From Montifringilla adamsi (lineage: Eukaryota; Chordata; Aves; Passeriformes; Passeridae): 64,000 nt of DNA. The notes under the pieces were generated by a model that worked only from the letters and a program-made list of their open reading frames with translations, did not search any database and was not told the DNA's origin. The translations under genes were made by a program, and so were the position numbers. How positions within the stretch are numbered: position 1 is the stretch's first letter; each line of letters opens with the position of its first letter. The stretch is taken from the NCBI GenBank assembly GCA_017590115.1, contig JAGGNK010013114.1, positions 1,240,001-1,304,000 of the forward strand, in the 5' to 3' direction. Positions 1 through 12,313 of this stretch are shown in pieces.

Positions 1-1563
1 CTAGAAGAAAGCATCTAGATGGCTTAATAGGTTGTCTTCCACTCCAAAGATCTTATTTTAGCATGGGGAATTGTAGCATATTTCCATGACTTTGCCCGTT
101 CTTTGCAAGGTCAGTATGATTTATTGTGGTAAATGCAAGAGATGGAGCTTTGTTACATAGATTTCTAAGAATTCTGATTTCCTTCATTGTCCAGCACAAG
201 GTATCCTTGTGCTTGTTCAGATGTGAATCTGATGACTCTCTGTACTTCCAGAGTAATCCTCCACTGGCTTGGCCAAGGACAAGCCAGGGGCTGCCTCTCT
301 GTTTAATACAGTTCATTTACATTTCCCACCTGTCACTGTGGTGGATACCTTATCAGTAGCTGTCTGCATCAAATTCAAACTCTAATCGTGAAAGGCTTGC
401 ACCCGCAATGCCAGCATTTTAGGAACCTGCAGAGTATTAAAAGGGTGCTCTGTTATTTTGAGATGGAAGGGAGATGTGGGCTGGCAGCATTCTAGGGTAT
501 AAATGCAGCCAGGTCAGCTCAGACTTTGGAAAAATGAACAAGGCTTCCTTCTCTGGGCTTTTAGCATGCTTCAGTTTCTCATTTTCAAAGTGGCAATAAA
601 TTTGGCTCAGGATTTCTGGTTCACTGAACTTAGTGGGTGAGGGACAGTGCTGAAATTTACCTGTTTCTCTTCAGTCATTTTTACTCCCCTAGTACACTCC
701 CCATTCCTTGGGCGCAGATGCTTTAAAAATGGTGTGGTATTTGTATGTTGTGCAGCATCAGTAGGAACAGCTGTAGGCAGTTGCATAAGGGCTCTGCTGC
801 AGTACCAGCTTCTAGGAGTGTGCAAAGAATTACCAGTAAAGGCAAAATGGAGAAAGCACTGTATATGATTGATTTAGTACTATAGTAGCAATCTGTTACT
901 AGTTACTTGGTTTTTTTCTCAGTGGTGTTGAAGTAACTCGTGGTACCACTGTTGTAGTACATGTAACAGTTGTGAGTTTGACAGCTTCCTACACTGTAAA
1001 TAGAGGAATAAAAAATTGGAAATAAAAGAAATACTTTTTAAAGGAACTTATATTAATTGGACTGTGTGCTAGCTACTGGTAGTAGTTTAAAAGCATTGAA
1101 TTGTTTTAAGCCAGAAAGCCATCACATTGTTAAAATGGAAGAAAATAAACATTTTTTTTTCTGACATTGATGGATAAGAATATCCCAGAAGAATAATGGA
1201 AATAGTGATGCAGTAAAATTTTGAATACCACAAGTTATTCAGGTTCTGTTTTAATTGTTCATGTCATGCACCAGTGGCTGAGTACCCCTGCAGTGTGCTA
1301 GAAAGTTAAGACCTGCATGTGGGGAGCTGTTATATGAGAGGGCTCAGCTTGCTGCTCAGAGTGATCACACATAAATGAGCAGTCGTTTTCCTTTGTCATT
1401 AGAGAATGTGTGCTTTATGTGCTTGATTCAGACAAAAACTTTTTTCCCAGTTGCCCATTTCAGTGAAGATGTTTGATTTAATTTTACCAAAATACTTAAA
1501 AAGCCAAGGGTAGCTTTTTTGAGTTAGTAGACTTACGTTACTTGTGCATTTTGTCTTTTCCAG
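1..1563 (+). other. PCNP: PCNP intron (left part, runs off the window)
   Basis: This stretch precedes a clear acceptor at 1562-1563 and should be PCNP intron. I looked for the preceding PCNP exon (lysine/serine-rich, with a KISKFGFAIGS-like stretch in the known protein) and did not find it, so it probably lies outside the window. The sequence is AT-rich and without a recognisable repeat. The short open frames here look accidental. Confidence 0.6.
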
Positions 1564-1638
1564 AAGCCTAAAGAGCCTGTTCCAACCCTGGCTCCAAAAA
1601 CCCTTTCTGTAGCAGCAGCTTTCAATGAAGATGAAGAT
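1564..1638 (+). CDS. PCNP: PCNP coding exon
   Basis: Acceptor ttttccag precedes the exon and donor gtgagt follows it. It has 25 whole codons, phase 0 at both ends, and encodes the [13 protein letters not shown] to FNEDED part. Confidence 0.93.
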
Positions 1639-3239
1639 GTGAGTAATAAGCCAGTGATCAACACAAAATACCATTGGTGTGGTAGGCAGAGACTGGGTTA
1701 TTTATGGTTCTTAACATAAACGTCAGGAATTTTCAACCTACAAGCATCTTTTTTGGCTCTGATTAAGAACAAACAATAGCTCTGTGTTAGTTCAAGAAAT
1801 CATTAAAATGTTGATAACTTCTCCCTGAAAATAAGATGCACAACATAATTTGAATTAATACTTGCTCTCTCTAGGTTTGATTAGGGGGAGGCCAAGGAAC
1901 GTTGTGCTTCTGGTTTGCTAAATATTTTGTTGTCATATTAGTGCTCCTTCTTTCATGGAGTTGAACAAAGAAGTTTGTATTTTGTTCTGGAACCGTGTAG
2001 GAGCGGCATTGTGTCCAAAGTCACTTTGCTGTCCTGTAGTCCAGCCTTTATCTTGTCAGGCGTTTGAAGTGTCCAAAGGCGGGCGCCCAGCCCCGCTCTG
2101 ACCTCCTTTGTCCCTGCAGAGCGAACCAGAGGAAATGCCCCCCGAAGCCAAGATGCGCATGAAGAACATCGGAAGGTAGGGCAGCTTTGAACTGTGCTTT
2201 GGAGAAGGGTGAGTGTGTGGAATACCAGCTCAGGGCAGATCTTGAAGATGGTTTGAGAATACAAGGAGGTAGAATAGGTTAAAGAAGCATTTCTCCAGAA
2301 ACAAGATTTTCAAATGTGTCATCTACAGGTTAAAAGTACTACATTTGCATTTGAACTTTGAATCTTATTTACATTTTTTGAGGAAGAAATTGAGGCTGCA
2401 TTAAATAGAAGCTCTATTTTTTTTTTCTTTTTTTTCTTTTTTTTTTGTAAGTGTAATAGGTAGGAATTCCTGCTTGACTCTACTTTGTATTTTTCTGGTT
2501 CTCCCTTTTATAAATTGCCTTGAAGGTAGGTAGTCTGGTCACATTTTTAAACTCATGTGCAAGGGGAAGATAAGAATCATCTCTCAGACAAAGAATTGCT
2601 TCTTTACTTTATAATAAATCGTATCATTTTTCTGCTTGTCCACATTTGAGATGGAAGGGGAACAGTCCTAAAATAAGTAGGGACCTTTTCAGAGGAGGCT
2701 TCACTTAAATTAGGGATGAATTTTGAGAATTTGTATTTCAGAGGTGTTTATCATGATACACTGCTTTTAAAGTCAGTCATTCTGAAAGTTCTCTAGTTTG
2801 GTGGCTTTTCTTTTTTCTACAGTAACAAATTTAGATCTTCAGTTTCTTAATCTTAGGAGTTGGCAGCGGTTACTGCCACTGCCACCTCCTCTCCTGCCCC
2901 ATCTCATTGCTGTATTTTGACATACTGTGTACAGATCAATTCTGTGGCCAGCTTACAGTTGCTAATAGTGAGGGCTCCTGATGTAACAGAAGGAAATTTG
3001 TGTGGTAGAGGGGGAGACTGGGCCTGAAATTGGCATTTTCAGTGCCGTGTGGCACAGTCTACTGTAGTTAAGCTGGCTTTCTCAACTGCTCTTGTTTTAC
3101 TTTTCGCAGGGATACACCAACCTCAGCAGGACCAAATTCATTCAATAAAGGAAAGCATGGATTTTCTGACAACCAGAAGCTATGGGAACGAAATATAAAA
3201 TCTCATCTTGGAAATGTCCATGACCAAGAAAATAACTAA
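1564..3239 (+). CDS. PCNP: PCNP, PEST-containing nuclear protein, C-terminal part (3 exons)
   Basis: Three exons, 1564-1638, 2120-2175 and 3110-3239, join in frame and encode the last 86 residues, ending in TAA at 3237-3239. The translation begins [20 protein letters not shown], continues through an acidic [19 protein letters not shown] stretch, and ends with [13 protein letters not shown]. This is nearly identical to the C-terminus I know for human PCNP. PCNP is a short nuclear protein with PEST sequences, reported to be ubiquitinated by the UHRF2/NIRF ligase and linked to cell-cycle control; no enzymatic activity is known. All junctions are GT-AG. The N-terminal exons and promoter lie left of the window. 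The gene converges on ZBTB11, as in human. Confidence 0.95.
2120..2175 (+). CDS. PCNP: PCNP coding exon
   Basis: Acceptor ccctgcag, donor gtaggg. The 56 nt encode [18 protein letters not shown] and two bases of an arginine codon completed in the next exon. Confidence 0.93.
3110..3239 (+). CDS. PCNP: PCNP last coding exon
   Basis: Acceptor tttcgcag. The first base completes the split arginine; [20 protein letters not shown] follows, and the stop is TAA. Confidence 0.95.
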
Positions 3240-5080
3240 ATGATGTGGATTACAAGTTGGGTGTTTTGGGGGGAGGGGAGGGTGTAACATTAAAGGAACA
3301 GTTTCCTTTTTTAAGAATGGTATGAGACTATCTTTGGAGCCACTTTTTTAAGACTTTGAGTGGTACACTAATAAATGAGTTTGAAATTAGAGGTAATTTA
3401 TGTTTTGTATACAGATTTCAAGGCATTTGCTAATTTTGTAGTTCATGTGATTAGTTTCAAAAGGTTACAGATAATAAAGAAATTGGAGTGGTACCTTTTT
3501 AAGATAATTTTTTTTGTCAGTGATTAAATAAGGTGGATGGAAAAGGTTACTGTCTCTTTAATCAGGTTAAAATTGAATGCTCTTGCATTCTCACTTCTGG
3601 CTCCCTCTTCATAACAGGAGAAACAGTTCATTCCTATGAATTCTGCTAAAGAGAGTGAGCATTGTCTTGAACTAGAAGTGTTACTGGACTATTACTTTGA
3701 ATATAATCTTACACAGGAAATAGTAAGAACTTGGATTTTTTTTCTCCCTGCAGTCACCTTTTGTTAAGTCTCTGCAAACTAGGAATTACGTTGCTCTGAG
3801 TGGCTCTGGTAACTTAGCTCTGATTTTGTTTAAAACTTCATGTAGGGTGTGTAACCTTCAGTGGCCTGTTCTGTCCTAAGGAAACGGGCCTTGTCTGTAT
3901 ATTAGATACAGTCTGTAAAGAATATTCATTACAAAGGTAAATCAGTATTTTCAGTGTGCTCCTTTTAAATCATTAGCCTTGAGTAGTGCTTGTCAGCATT
4001 TCCTAGTGGTACACAAAAACCACCACCAAAAATACAAGCTAATGTACATTAAGCTACACCTTTGATTGAAATATTTTTCTTTACTATGCCTAGAAGGAAT
4101 AAAAGCCACACCAAAAATCAGTAACTCACTGCTTAAGTATGAAAAATCTAAGATGCACTTTCCCTGTCTTGCCATTTAAGACAAAATGCCTTGATGCTTA
4201 TGACCTCAGTGGACACTATCAGGTCAAAGAATTCTGTATCTGCAGTCCTGATGTTCCTAGCAAGTATCAGCTGCATAAATAAAACTTGACCTTTTCCTGC
4301 CTGTCTTCCTTTTGCAGTGATTTTCAGCAGTGACATGAATCTGGTCAGTTTATTTCTTAGCTTCCATGCTGCAGGACAGTGCTGAAGGATTTCAGTGCTA
4401 GTAATGACCGCCTAAATTTCAGTCTAATTTAGATTGCCTATTTGTAAAAACATTTTATTAACAGAACTGGTTAAATAGAACATTATCAACAGCAATACCA
4501 CCACCTGCCCCAACAGTACCACGTCCCATACCCCAAATAAGCATAAGGTTCTTTTTAAACTCAAATACCTGATAGTGTCAACCACTAAATTAATTTCAGC
4601 TGGAAAATGGTTGTAGCATTCGATATATTAGTTGCTTTCATCCTGCCTCTAAAACTGTCTTCTTGTGAAAGTTGAACTTGCAAGTGCAGAAAGGAAAGTG
4701 CATCTTGAAATGTATTTTTTTATTATTATTTTAGGAAAGCTCTGACCACTTAGACTTTTGAGTTTGTAAGTTCTAAAAATATTTTTTTGTATTTTTGTAT
4801 TGTATGTGTAATCTTTTTTCTTTTGAAGTCTGATGCAGTTGAATACCTGTAACTGTTTTCTTTTAAAAGCCTTGTTATAAACTTAACATAAAAATGTATA
4901 CATTATTTTTCTTCCATAGCAGAAATACTTGGTTTATTTAAAACACACTTTCAAAACTGCCTTTCAGGACTTCCAAAACCAATTTGGGCATTACTGGAAC
5001 TAGGCAACACAAACTTTTCACTTATTTTCATCACATGTGGTTATGTTTGTTTAAATAAATCCCTTTAAGATAGTGGTAAT
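3240..5080 (+). other. PCNP: PCNP 3' UTR (3' end uncertain)
   Basis: This AT-rich non-coding sequence follows the PCNP stop. Canonical AATAAA signals lie at 3370-3375, 3473-3478 and 5054-5059, so short and long 3' UTR forms are possible. The choice between them is inference; only transcript ends would settle it. Confidence 0.55.
3370..3478 (+). terminator. PCNP: PCNP proximal poly(A) signals
   Basis: Two AATAAA hexamers (3370-3375 and 3473-3478) lie 130-240 bp after the stop, the second followed by T-rich sequence. They are candidate cleavage signals for a short PCNP transcript. Confidence 0.5.
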
Positions 5081-8000
5081 CCATAGTGGATAGCTATTTT
5101 CTTGTGCTCCTCAGTAGCTGGTTCATACTATTTCAATCACTTGTATAGGAACAAAGCAAAACAGCACTTCAAATAAGAATGATTCAGAGATCTGTTCCTT
5201 GTTTTAATTAACCTACCACCACTTTCTTTCACATCTTTGTCTGAAGTAGATGTTCATACCCAGAATCTCCTTGTACTTCAAAATCATTTAGGAAATTGCT
5301 AGGTGAAGGGCAGACATGCTATGAAATACCTTCCATGCAACTGAGAGAGCAAAAGTTATATTTATCTTCTTACTTCCATGGTCATTAAATAATCCTAGAC
5401 CTTGTGAGAGACTGCAGAAACTTCTAAATCTAAGCTGAAGGTGAGCCAGTGATTCTGCCTCACCCAGTGCAAGTGTTCTCTTCCTTCTCTGGGCTTCATG
5501 GGAGCAAATCCATCAGGATGGACTCAGTCTCCTGAGGACTGGGTACCAGACAAGCTGGATTTTGTCTGCTGGTGTTTAATGTCTGGCACTTGAAAGAACG
5601 AACTGACTGATCTGAACAATATCATCAAGGTAAATGTTAGCTGGGATTAACTGGAAGGCTCTTGTTAGAGTAGTCATGGTCTCTGTATGCAGAGAGCCTT
5701 TTTTTTGTTGTTGTTCTTTGTGGGTTTTTTTTTTGGTTTTTTTTTTGTTAGTTGGTTTGGCCTTTTTTTTCTAAGGATGTTCAAGGATCCTGAAACTCGT
5801 GATAAATGAGCTGATTTAGCTGAAGTGCTTCCAGGAGGTATGCTGAGACCTTGAACTGCTTAGTAGGGCATGCTGTGTGCCTGTCAGTGGTTGAAATGCC
5901 AGCTTGTGTGGTTTTATCCCATGGGACTCGTGCTTGCTTAGCAGGAATTGGTACCTGAGCAGCCTGCAGAACATTGATGACATAAGGTGAGGGTGGGAGC
6001 AGTTACCCATAACCTTCTCTGCTATCCTGCAGCTGGGCTGCTCTGAGCCTACTGGCTTGCAAATGGATCCAAACTCATCTAACTGTATTCAAATAATAAA
6101 AAAGCCCAATAACCCCCCCTCTCACCCCCCAAGAAAATCCCAAAAACAAAAGGCAAGAAAAGTCCCCTCCCAAAATTCCAAAACAAAACAGCCCCACCAA
6201 ACAGTGCAGTAAACTGTGATGACATGTTTCAGGCAGTGCTGGGTGTGGCCCTTACCTAATTTCATTCCTTGAAAGCATGGGAGGTGCATTGTCCAGCATC
6301 TCAGAATGAAGATTTTATCAGCAGGAAGCAGTCCCCAGCCTGTCTCTAAGGTAACTGAGGGGTGCCAGTTCCCAGCTTGAGCCATTCTCAGAGATGACCC
6401 AATCCTGGTATTCACTGAACTTTGGCAAAACCAGCTGTGGTCCTCCTGGGAGCCCCAAGGCAGCAGCCACAGCTGTCATCATGCCTGGTGAGCTTCATCT
6501 CCACAGCTGCCAGGTTTGTAGAGCACCCCTTTGTCAGAACTCACAGGAGACTGCTGAGCTCCGTGGGCTGCCAGTGGCTTTACCAAAGTTGGCTTTCCAG
6601 AGACTTGGCAGGAAAAGTCAGCTTTTGAGAAAACGGTAACTTGTTTCCTGAAGAGGCAAACAGGTTTTAAACTATTGGAATTCATCGTGTCACTAGAACT
6701 CTTTATAGGTTGCTGTAAGATAAGATAAATCTGTTTGAAGAAGCTACAGGGTTTCAAAAAAGCTTTTTGTCTATGTATTTGGTAGCCTTAAAGGGTGTTC
6801 TGCAAAGAGATTTGGTTTTTTTGAATTCCTTATATAACTACATGTTGAGGAATGCTGAGTAGTTCTGCTCTTAAGCTACACAAGTAAAGGTTATATGTTC
6901 TAAACTCACCAGAATTTGTTTAGTATCTCTGTCAGGACTCACTAGAACACCATAAATATTGGAGAATTAAGTTTGCTTTTTTACTTTGTCCTATTAACAC
7001 AACCCTTATTTCTTCTGCTTTCATTAACAAAAAGATCTCCTGTTGTCTAATTTTGAAATACTGGCATCTTATATAGTGCTTACTTAGGAAAGTGGCTCAT
7101 ATCTAATAATGTGGAGCCATTGCCTGGGGTATGTGCACAGTTATGCATGGAATTAAAAGCACAGAACATCAACTGTTACACTTTAACTCTGGACACAGCA
7201 TGCTCAATTTGTGTTTGCAAACTTGCATTTAGCAGTCTGCAGTGGTGGGAGCCCAAGATTTACTGCCCAGACCTCTGCAGCTTTGTGAGGTCTGGACACT
7301 CCAACGCCAGCTGCCCCTCAGGCTGGATAAGGAGGAGGCAGGAGTGGCTGGTAATCAGAGCATGGACCTCCTGATGCAGTGGCATGGAACAAGGTCTGGA
7401 AAACTTCTGCTTGGCATGTGGCTCAGTTCTTAAATTTGTTTCTTGGGACTGGATTTCCTGATGAGATGGATATGCAGAAAGTCTTTGTGGTTCTGTAGCA
7501 AGAGCTCCACTAAAACTTGAAGTCATGAGCCCATATGGATGTTTTCTGGGGAGTACAAGTTTTTAATCTAAAGTTAATGCAAGTTTTAATAAAAATGTAA
7601 TTATCTCTCCTTCCTTCCCCCCCCCCCTCCCCTAATTTGTAAAGATGGTAGTTGCATGTAAGGTGTTGGCTGATGCTCAGTAGCTCGTTACAGAATCACA
7701 GCAGTGCTTTGGTGACAGAAGTGTCCCCACTCACAGCAGCTGCCATCTCTACAGCTGCAGGCACTGAACAGGTAACTGTGAAACAAGGGCCTAAAGGGGT
7801 GCTTTAGTGCTGTTACTCAGGTGTTTGTGTGACAATCCTGTTCACGTGTAAAATTTAAAGCCATGACAAGAAGAGCTTGCACTACTCCACACCTAAAAGC
7901 ACCACTTAACTCAGCAGTGCTGGAAGGCAGGGCACTTGACCCCTGAGGAGAGACAAAGCCTGCAGCACAAAACTTTTCCTAGGGGAACAAGAAACATTTC

Positions 8001-9224
8001 CTTTCTGCTAAGTCCTTTAAAGGTCACTCGAGACTTATAAGGGTGCTCCCCAACAGCCCTGCACTTGAGGATGACAACAGTGACCAGGGCCTCTCGCCTG
8101 CAGCAGCTGGAATTTTTCTGCAGGACAACAGGCCTTGGTTAAGGGCTGCTCCAGAGATGCTGGGGGGGGTTCCACCACATTGTTGGCCACAGCTGTAAGA
8201 CTGGCTCCTGAATGTTAGCATTAAACACTGGGACTGCAGAAATTCATGGTGCTTCCTTCAACAGTAAGGAATGACATGGTTGTAACTCCTGTAATAACTA
8301 AGTGGGGCAAAAAATTATCCACACATCACTTGGCTGCTGTGCATCTGTAGTTGCATACCTGCGGAGCAGTAGTTGTTCAATAGAAGCCTACCTTACTCCT
8401 TCAGCACTCAGCCTTTTGAAACCCCCACTTTTCTTTATAGACTTAGCTTGCTTACTTAACAGGGGCTCACAGAGGAGTTAAGCTCCTAGCATTCCCTTAG
8501 GATGAACCACAGAAGATAATCAGGCTTTTTGCAACATTGGTGCTGCCTTGAAGTTCCTGTAACAGCAAAGGGAAAGGCATGGGACCCTGTTCCCAGACCT
8601 GGAGGCAGCTGTACAGCTCATCCTTCAGCCAGGAGACTGACACTGGAGGACAGCCTCCACACCACAACCCCTTCTCAGATATCCATCCCAGGGCAGAGCC
8701 AAGATGGAAGTGCTGGCTGGTGCTTGCTTTGGGGTGCTGTGTTGTACACCCAAGTCAAGAGAAATAACGTCTGAAACAAACCAGAATGGTTACAGCTGGG
8801 TGCCAGGGGGCTGAGCAGATACCTCATCCACCCCGAGGTCTTGCAGCCGAAGCAATTTCAGTATCAATATGCCCAGTGTTTCATTAGCACCATGCTCTTG
8901 TACAGCCATGTTCGGACACAATTCAGGAGGGCAGTGTGTTTCCTTTCCTCATACAATGTAACTCTTTGGGCCTTAAGCAAGAATTAAAAAACAGGTGTTA
9001 GTAGAACTATCCAGGCCAGACTCTGTATATGGACAGTGAAATACTGCAGAGGAATCTTCTTTCCCTGGAGAAAAAGAAAGTTTCTTGAAAGAGCAATTCA
9101 TTGCAGAGCTTAGTTTATTTGGTGACAGAAATAACCGTAACTTTATACATCTAACACTAAATAAAAACAACAGAATGTACAAATCTGATTCATTATGTAC
9201 AGGAATTCATTAGGAATACTTAAT
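5081..9224. other. Gene-free DNA between PCNP and ZBTB11 3' ends
   Basis: I see no gene here. There are T/G-rich low-complexity tracts (about 5700-5770) and a C-rich tract near 7617-7632. A few open frames of 60-90 codons have no recognisable protein content. Part of it may belong to longer 3' UTRs of either flanking gene. Confidence 0.6.
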
Positions 9225-11780
9225 GAACAGACACTTCTCATTAACTTTATTTTTTAAAAAAATCAAATACCAACTGCATATTTGCAGTCTGACTTCTGCA
9301 GAAGGGTAGTGAATGTCTTAAGTGCTGAAGTCCAAATTAAAACATAAGGCAACCCCACAGAGATAGGAAGAGCAAAGCCAAGAGTGACACTCCCTACTTA
9401 CCTCACACCGTTCTGAAAAGGTAAGGCACAGCATGTTAAGAAAGGGGTGCCACAACATTCAGCTTTGACATTCCTGGCTGAGTCTTGTTTAGAAAACAAC
9501 CTTTTGTTATTAGTTTGGTTGGTGGTTGTTTTTAAACAGCAGATCATTGAGTCAGTAAAAGCATTTTGACAGTGGATAAGAAGGCTCCAAAATTCAGATT
9601 AACTTTTGCTTTTTCCAGAGGTTGGGCAAATAAATAAATGCACCAAAGATTAAACTAAGGTGCTGGTAATATTATTTTTGTAAGGTAACACACTAAATAT
9701 ACAAATAATGTTCTAGCACTATTTACAGCTATTTTTCCTTGAACTTCACTTTATTAATACATAATTAGTTTCAGGATACAAACATTGAAGTAAGTTTTCA
9801 AGTTTATCTAGTGCTCTTTTAAACCTTTTTCCATCATAATGGCAGTATTTCAATTTTAAGCAGGATGGCTATCTCCAGATTCTTTACCATACAAAATTCA
9901 AGTTACAGCTAACAGTATTTTTTTTTAATGTTCATTTTAGTTTTACTCCATTTGGTAATTAGAAAATAATACAATTGTAAAGGGGTGCAGGATATATAAA
10001 TAACCACATTATTTCTCTGAAATACGACCCTGACTTTTGAAATAGTCATCTACAAATTAATTTGGATCCAAGACTCAAACATAAAAAAATTTCAACAACT
10101 GCTTATCTACAGAATTGCAAAGTATAAAAAGAACAGTCCATTCTGTAGCTCAGTAGACAGATATCCACATAGTTAAATACAATGAAAAGCAGAAATACTA
10201 ATTCAAATGAGGTGGTTACTTTGCCACAGGGTTTGCTGAAATTTTGTTCAGTGGATCTGTTTCACAGGTACCAGAGTTATATGCACATCACTTTATTTAT
10301 GAAATTTACCCTGCAATATTACAAGTTTCTGGCTGCTCAGGTATCTTACTGCTGTCCTAGAAAACATGATACCACTACAGACTGAGAAGAATTTAAAGAC
10401 TACAGCTCTGATTGTTCACATGCAAAGCACTTTCAGTTTCCTTGACAGACATGCTGCTTGCTTAAAAAAAAACCACACAGCAACAAAGGAACCCACACCT
10501 TGTACAGATTAAGATGTGCCCTGTTCGTGGTATTAAACCAGGGACACGGAAACCTGGGCCAAGCACAGCTGTCATTCACACTTACTTGCAGGAGCACTCC
10601 GTAAGGATTTTTCCAACTATGTGGTGTAACACCAGGTATCAACCGGTGCTAGAAGTATTTCTCTTAAAGCAGCAGTAATAAGGTCTTCTAGAGATTCTGG
10701 TAATTTTGAAACAATTTAATTTTTACCCCATCCTAATATTTTCATGTTTCCCTACCCTGATACTGTCATAATCCCTGCTTGGGAATTATCAGGGCTCCTC
10801 CTTTCAATACAGTTCAAGACAACGTCAGTCCATAACGACCTGGACTTAGTTCCTGAAAAAGTGTGCCATTAGACCTTTTTCCTTTGACAGTTTCTACATC
10901 AAATGTAAAGCAAAAACAGAAGCATCCCTCATGAAGCTGCCTGCGTTGTGTTCACACATCAGTGCTGGCAACAGCTTCCAATTAAACACGGAGCTAAACG
11001 TGGCTGTGTGCAGAGGCTGCAGTGCAAACTCCTCCCTCACAAAAGAAAAGGAGTTTACTTCCCTAAGCAGCCTCCCTGTGGTGGGCTGTCCTTTGGTCAA
11101 CTTCAATTCACAACCACCTCGGAGAGCCAGATCACAGCCATCTTGCTCAGACTCAACAGATCCCTGCCCATCAGCTATAAAACATTTTACAGCATTTTGC
11201 TGAACCTTGAACCAGCCACCCACACACCTGGAATTTAATTAAGTTCTTCTGAACTGGGATTCACTAACTACCAATGGTGCATTTGCCCAGAGAAAAAAGC
11301 TTCAGTTTTTCTGTATGCCACAGGAAGCGCAAGCCTACACAAAGCATTCTACCACCTCCCTTGTCTTGGGAGTAAACAGACAGAATCCCATACAGGAAAT
11401 TTACTCACAAACTTGATGAAATGCACATCAAAACAAACAAAAAAATGACCAATAGCTGTGCATTTCTAGTCTTTAGTGCAGCCTTTTTATATGTTTAAAA
11501 TTTTTCAAAGTTACAGTATGATGCTTCATGACACAAAAACATTATTTTAACCTTTTTGTTTTGTTTAAAGTTACAGCCAGCACAGAAATCTTAGCTTTCA
11601 AAGCCTTGGCCCACACTGGAGTATTGGTACTTTTTCAATCTAATGTGTGGTGCAGTATTCTGTCATCACAACACTCAGTACTGAGGATTAACCATTTGAC
11701 AACAGTGAAAGCCTCAGATAACCCATTATACACTTGGCTCTCACAGATACAGAACCTCACCCTTCTTGCTCTCTCATATA
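9225..11780 (-). other. ZBTB11: ZBTB11 3' UTR
   Basis: Sequence downstream of the ZBTB11 stop on the minus strand. The left boundary is set by an AATAAA on the minus strand at 9246-9251, giving a 3' UTR of about 2.5 kb, near what I recall for the human gene. The region is AT-rich with no coding features. Extent is inference. Confidence 0.6.
9246..9251 (-). terminator. ZBTB11: ZBTB11 poly(A) signal (candidate)
   Basis: A minus-strand AATAAA hexamer inside an A/T-rich run, about 2.5 kb after the ZBTB11 stop. Another minus-strand AATAAA at 9116-9121 is an alternative. Confidence 0.5.
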
Positions 11781-12313
11781 CTAAATCGACTCTGTTGTTG
11801 TTACATGGGCCACTTCTACTTCTACAGTTTCAATGGCCTGTGTCACTTCAGCCATTTTCTGTCCCTGCTGTTGTGCCAGTACATAATTTACCACTTGCAT
11901 GATGCTTTGGTCAGAAAGGGTAGAGACTGATGTGCATTCCTCAGTAGCTGCAACTGCTTCGATAGCTTCCAGCGTCTCTCCCGTCACTACCACAGTCTCG
12001 CCCTCGCCAGCACCAAAGCTGATCTCGGTTTCTTGCTCCTGTATGTCTGAGGCTAAAATACTGATGGCGTGTTCCACCTGCGTGCCCTGGTTGTGGAACT
12101 GCAGGGTATCTTTTTCCAGCATGATTTTGCAGGGTATGTAGTCCCTGTGGAGCTTGGTCATGTGCTTGCGCAGGGTCCGCGCGTCGATGTAGGCCTCGTT
12201 GCACACGGGGCACACGTAGGGCCGCTCCCCCGTGTGCGTCCGCACGTGGCGCTTCAGGGAGCGTGCGTCCGCCCAGGCCACGCCACATGTCAGGCACTCG
12301 AATGGCTTCACAC
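11781..12313 (-). CDS. ZBTB11: ZBTB11 exon 11 (zinc fingers 11-12 and tail, coding part)
   Basis: Acceptor cccacacag. Encodes VKPFECLTCGVAWADARSLK, the TGERPYVCPVC finger, and a Glu/Gln-rich tail containing SVSTLSDQSIMQVVNYVLAQ. Ends TTESI then TAG at 11781-11783. Confidence 0.96.
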